48,777 nt of DNA from an uncultured Acidimicrobiales bacterium. GTDB taxonomy: Bacteria; Actinomycetota; Acidimicrobiia; Acidimicrobiales; SHLQ01. The stretch lies in NCBI GenBank assembly GCA_938015295.1, contig CALLQB010000080.1, positions 1-48,777 of the forward strand, in the 5' to 3' direction. A model generated the notes under the pieces. It worked only from the letters and a program-made list of their open reading frames with translations, did not search any database and was not told where the DNA came from. Every line of letters begins with the position of its first letter. Within the stretch, counting starts at the first letter, position 1. Of the stretch, positions 45,870 through 48,777 are shown piece after piece. The translations under genes and the position numbers were made by a program.

Positions 45870-45875
45870 TAGCGT
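45870..45875 (+). promoter_or_regulatory. -10 box TAGCGT, near-leaderless start of ureohydrolase gene
   Basis: TAGCGT ends 8 nt before ATG 45884. Confidence 0.5.
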
Positions 45876-45883
45876 CCGAGGCA

Positions 45884-46882
45884 ATGAGTGACGCAACGGA
45901 GCGATCTGACCAACAACGGCTGATGGACGGCATCTACTGGTACGGCATACCAACGCTGTTTCGGTGCCCCCATGATGCCGACCCAAACAATGCCGATATC
46001 GCCCTCGTCGGCGTGCCACACAGCACCGGCAACGGCACCACACAACGCGACCAGCACCTCGGCCCGCGGGCCGTTCGTAACGTGTCGGCCATTGGCCGCC
46101 GAGCGCACAACGCGTTCCAAATCGACCCGTGGGACATGTGCCGAATCAGCGATCTCGGCGACGTGCCGCTGTCGGAGGGCAACAACAACGAACGGTCGAT
46201 CGAGATGATCACCGACTACTACAACGACATCGATGCAGCCGGTTGCCGACCCGTGTCGATCGGCGGCGATCACTCGATTACCGGCGGCATTCTCCAGGCA
46301 CTTGGCGGCGCCGATGGCAAGCTCACCGGTGGCGAAAAGGCCTGCCTGTTGCACTTCGATGCTCACACCGACGCCTTCCACCAGGTGCCCCATTTCATGG
46401 GAGCGATCAAGTCGGCCGCCCATTGGGCCAGCTATCTGGTGACCAACGGCCATGTCGATGCCGAGCACTCGGTGCAGGTTGGCATTCGCGGCAACGTTCG
46501 ATCGCTCGACTGGCTCGACCCCAGCTATGACCTTGGCTACGAGGTCATCAAGAAGACCGACTACGACGATATGGGCCCCGAGCGCGTCATGGAGATCATC
46601 GACGAACGTATCGGCGACCGACCGCTGTACATCACGTTCGATCTTGACTGTCTTGACCCAACAGTTGCCCCCGGCGTCGCCAACATCGAGGCGGGTATCG
46701 AGGGATTCGGCATGGATCAGGTGATGCAATTACTGCGCTCGGTGCGCGGAAAAAACATCATCGGCGGCGACGTGGTGTGTCTGATGCCCACCGTCGACTC
46801 ACCGAACCAGATCACCAGCTACCGGGCGATGGCCGTCATGTTCGAAATTCTCAGCCTCATCGCCGACAGCCACCACAGCTAG
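45884..46882 (+). CDS. Agmatinase/ureohydrolase family enzyme
   Basis: Binuclear manganese hydrolase of 332 residues that releases urea from a guanidino compound. Metal ligands are visible at His130 (GGDHS), Asp159, His161 and Asp163 (HFDAHTD), and Asp253 and Asp255 (FDLDCLDP). The family includes agmatinase, guanidinobutyrase and guanidinopropionase; the sequence alone does not separate them. The EamA transporter gene begins 4 bp later and is likely cotranscribed, so it may move the substrate or product. Confidence 0.9.
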   Translation: MSDATERSDQQRLMDGIYWYGIPTLFRCPHDADPNNADIALVGVPHSTGNGTTQRDQHLGPRAVRNVSAIGRRAHNAFQIDPWDMCRISDLGDVPLSEGNNNERSIEMITDYYNDIDAAGCRPVSIGGDHSITGGILQALGGADGKLTGGEKACLLHFDAHTDAFHQVPHFMGAIKSAAHWASYLVTNGHVDAEHSVQVGIRGNVRSLDWLDPSYDLGYEVIKKTDYDDMGPERVMEIIDERIGDRPLYITFDLDCLDPTVAPGVANIEAGIEGFGMDQVMQLLRSVRGKNIIGGDVVCLMPTVDSPNQITSYRAMAVMFEILSLIADSHHS

Positions 46883-46886
46883 ACCA

Positions 46887-47714
46887 ATGCCACTTTTGCT
46901 GGGGGTGCTCGCGGCGGTGTTGGTTGGCGTGTCCGACACACTTGGCCGTTCGACGACCCGCCGAGCGAATGCTGTGAGCCACGTCGCAACCGCGATGGCC
47001 ATCGGCATCGTCATCGCCGTCGTCGCCAGTCTGGTGTTGGGTTCGCAGTGGCGATGGGACGACATGATCAACGGCGGCTTGTCAGGGCTGCTCGTGGCTG
47101 GTGGCCTTGGCGTCATGTACCGCGGTATGGCCGAGTCATCGGCTGCGGTCGTTTCACCAATCGCGGCAGTGTTCGCGGCGCTCATCCCTCTGGTTTGGGA
47201 CATCATCAGCGGCCTTCGGCCTGGCCAACAAGTGTCGATCGGCTGTGCAGTCGCCATTACTTCGTTGGCGCTCACGACGTTCAATCCCGACCTTGGCGAC
47301 CGAGTGAAACCCGGAGTCCTCTACGGCATCGTCGCCGGATTGCTGTTTGGCGCCGGCGTAATCTTTGTTGCCGACACCGCAGAGGCCAGCGGCGCTTGGC
47401 CTGCTGTGGCACAACGAGTTATTGGTTTTGTTCTCATGGCTTCGGTGGCACGACGGCAGAAGCTTCCGGTTTTTCTCCCCGGCAACCTTCGCTCGCTTGG
47501 TCTACTTAGCGGCCTGTTCGGCACCCTCGGCATGGTCAGCTGGGTGGTCGGCGCACAAAAGGGCGACCTCGGAACGGTGTCGGTGGCCGGGTCGATGTTC
47601 CCCGCCGTTGTGGCGGTGTTGTCCGCGACCTTCGACGACGATCAGCTCCGCTGGTGGCAGGGCATCGGGATATTCGGTGCCATTGCCGGCATGGCTCTTA
47701 TAGCGTTGGCCTGA
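46887..47714 (+). CDS. EamA/DMT-family transporter
   Basis: Inner-membrane permease of 275 residues with about ten hydrophobic helices arranged as two EamA repeats: the first ends near residue 130, and the second starts at VLYGIVAGLLFGAGVIFVAD. The family exports or imports small metabolites such as amino acids, purines or polyamines. The 4-bp gap to the ureohydrolase gene suggests a shared function. The substrate is not identifiable. Confidence 0.85.
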   Translation: MPLLLGVLAAVLVGVSDTLGRSTTRRANAVSHVATAMAIGIVIAVVASLVLGSQWRWDDMINGGLSGLLVAGGLGVMYRGMAESSAAVVSPIAAVFAALIPLVWDIISGLRPGQQVSIGCAVAITSLALTTFNPDLGDRVKPGVLYGIVAGLLFGAGVIFVADTAEASGAWPAVAQRVIGFVLMASVARRQKLPVFLPGNLRSLGLLSGLFGTLGMVSWVVGAQKGDLGTVSVAGSMFPAVVAVLSATFDDDQLRWWQGIGIFGAIAGMALIALA

Positions 47715-47716
47715 TC

Positions 47717-48487
47717 GTGTCTGAACCACCGATCACCACCCAGCCAAACGCCATGGCATTCGACAGAGCAAGCTTCGCCGGCGGGATCCGAAGCGCACTG
47801 CCTCTTGCGGTACCGCCCATCCCGTTCGGGTTAGTGCTCGGCTTTCTGATCAACCAGTCACCTGCTGTCGACAACCTCGCTGGGTGGTCGGCTTCCTGGA
47901 TAGTCTTCGCCGGATCATCGCAGCTGGCGGCAGTCGAACTCATCGACGATGGCGCGTCGGCCCTCGTAGTCATCTTCACCGTTTTCCTCATCAACTCGCG
48001 GCACCTCATGTATTCGGCGGCAATGAACCCCCGGTTCGATGGCGCCCCTCGCTGGACGCGACTCGTTGGGTCATACCTTCTGACCGACCAGGTGTTCGCC
48101 ATCGCCGATACACGACCAAAGAGCCAGCCACTAGGAACACGAATGTGGCACTACCTCGGTTCGGGCGTGGTGTTTTTTGTTGTGTGGCAGGTAGCAGTGG
48201 GTACCGGGCTTGCGTTGGGCAATGTCATTCCTGAGTCGTGGTCGTTGACCTTCAGCGTTCCGTTGTTGTTTGGAGGTCTGATGGTTCTGTCGATCAAAGA
48301 CAGCCCGGGAGTCATTGCGGCCGTCGTTGCCGGGGTCATTGCACTTTTCGGTCGCGACCTGCCGCAAGGCCTCGGACTACTCGTGGCCATCATCGTCGGT
48401 GTCGCCGCCGGGGCGTTCGCCGAGTCACTCCTCAAAAACGGCAACGACAGCAACGACCACGCTGCCGGCGGACAAGAGACCGCATGA
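47717..48487 (+). CDS. azlC: AzlC-family branched-chain amino acid permease
   Basis: Large subunit of the AzlCD exporter, 256 residues. The N-terminal helix region GGIRSALPLAVPPIPFGLVLG, GSSQLAAVELIDDGA and NSRHLMYSAAMNP are AzlC hallmarks. AzlCD transports branched-chain amino acids in Bacillus; the specificity here is inferred. The start is GTG 47717, 2 nt after the EamA stop; the longer frame to 47654 lies inside that gene. It overlaps azlD by 4 bp (ATGA). Confidence 0.88.
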   Translation: MSEPPITTQPNAMAFDRASFAGGIRSALPLAVPPIPFGLVLGFLINQSPAVDNLAGWSASWIVFAGSSQLAAVELIDDGASALVVIFTVFLINSRHLMYSAAMNPRFDGAPRWTRLVGSYLLTDQVFAIADTRPKSQPLGTRMWHYLGSGVVFFVVWQVAVGTGLALGNVIPESWSLTFSVPLLFGGLMVLSIKDSPGVIAAVVAGVIALFGRDLPQGLGLLVAIIVGVAAGAFAESLLKNGNDSNDHAAGGQETA

Positions 48488-48777
48488 ATATCTGGCTCCT
48501 CTTTCTGTGCTGCGGGATGGTCACCTTTTTCAGTCGCGGTAGTTTTGTGCTGTTTGGCGAAAAGGCAAAAATCCCCGAAACAGTGCAACGCGCACTCGCC
48601 TACGTAGCCCCAGCTGCCTTCGCCGCCATAGCGATCCCCGCCACACTCGGCGCCGGACGGTTCGAGAATCTGGCGCCACCGTCGCCCGAGGTCGTTGCCG
48701 CCGTACTTGCCGGTGTCGCGATCTACAAAACCCGCAACATGCCGCTCGCTCTCGTGGTGGGCATGGTCTGTCTCTGG
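48484..48777 (+). CDS. azlD: AzlD-family transporter subunit (3' end outside window)
   Basis: Small partner of AzlC. The visible 98 codons encode a hydrophobic protein beginning MNIWLLFLCCGMVTFFSRGS, with LAYVAPAAFAAIAIPATL and YKTRNMPLALVVGM, which is the AzlD pattern. The complete family length is about 105 residues, so only a few residues are missing. The ATG overlaps the azlC stop. Confidence 0.86.
   Translation, partial: MNIWLLFLCCGMVTFFSRGSFVLFGEKAKIPETVQRALAYVAPAAFAAIAIPATLGAGRFENLAPPSPEVVAAVLAGVAIYKTRNMPLALVVGMVCLW

Noticed and set aside
45689..46729. 346-codon minus-strand frame
   Set aside because: Antisense to the ureohydrolase with intact metal ligands.

Overview
The window is high-GC DNA from what looks like a free-living, aerobic, heterotrophic actinobacterium, most likely Acidimicrobiia (Ilumatobacter-like). 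This assignment is an inference. It rests on a DUF3152 protein, a BON-OmpA protein like mycobacterial OmpATb/ArfA, a DivIVA-like coiled coil, an F420-type luciferase-like oxidoreductase, an Rv2466c-like DsbA relative, a thiolase-like protein of mycobacterial type, frequent GTG starts, and many TAnnnT -10 boxes placed only 5-8 nt before start codons (leaderless mRNA architecture). No rRNA, tRNA, transposase, phage gene or CRISPR array was found. Genes are packed tightly on both strands.

Layout. 1-9.1 kb: a LacZ-type beta-galactosidase (cut by the window edge), an Amt ammonium channel, a DUF456 membrane protein, a secreted alpha/beta hydrolase and a beta-helix lipoprotein. 9.1-14.6 kb: a MatB-like acyl-CoA synthetase, a sucrase/ferredoxin-like protein, a BON-OmpA envelope protein, a DUF3152 protein with a full metzincin zinc motif and a DivIVA-like coiled coil. 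14.8-19.5 kb: a proline-rich zinc-ribbon protein divergent from the DivIVA-like gene, an MBL-fold hydrolase, and larC-larB of nickel-pincer cofactor synthesis. 19.5-28.3 kb: pheA, an amidase, a two-gene heterodimeric ABC exporter and a membrane GGDEF-EAL protein. 28.3-34.3 kb: an MBL-fold enzyme, a pair of acyl-CoA dehydrogenases, and a secreted CBM60-like/beta-helix protein built from three repeats of about 210 residues. 34.4-42 kb: glutaminyl-tRNA synthetase, a thiolase-like protein, an LLM oxidoreductase, an SDR, an isocitrate lyase/PEP mutase family enzyme and a Rieske oxygenase. 42.3-48.8 kb: a molybdopterin oxidoreductase coupled to an HxlR regulator, a DsbA-like protein, a ureohydrolase, an EamA transporter and an AzlC/AzlD pair (AzlD cut by the window edge).

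How the genes fit together. LacZ, the two beta-helix proteins and Amt suggest growth on plant or algal polysaccharide with ammonium. The acyl-CoA dehydrogenase pair, thiolase-like protein, MatB-like ligase, LLM, SDR and Rieske genes resemble actinobacterial lipid, sterol or aromatic catabolism. The OmpA, DUF3152, DivIVA-like and proline-rich genes form a possible envelope or polarity module.

The most unusual signals are outside the obvious genes: a hairpin repeat present twice (near 13.0 and 31.6 kb), a cluster of inverted repeats plus five 16-bp tandem units (38.77-39.04 kb), a strongly structured gap (41.99-42.29 kb), and a near-uniform leaderless promoter pattern at twelve genes. Among proteins, the divergent DivIVA-like/proline-rich zinc-ribbon pair is the best candidate for an undescribed system, but its function is unknown.
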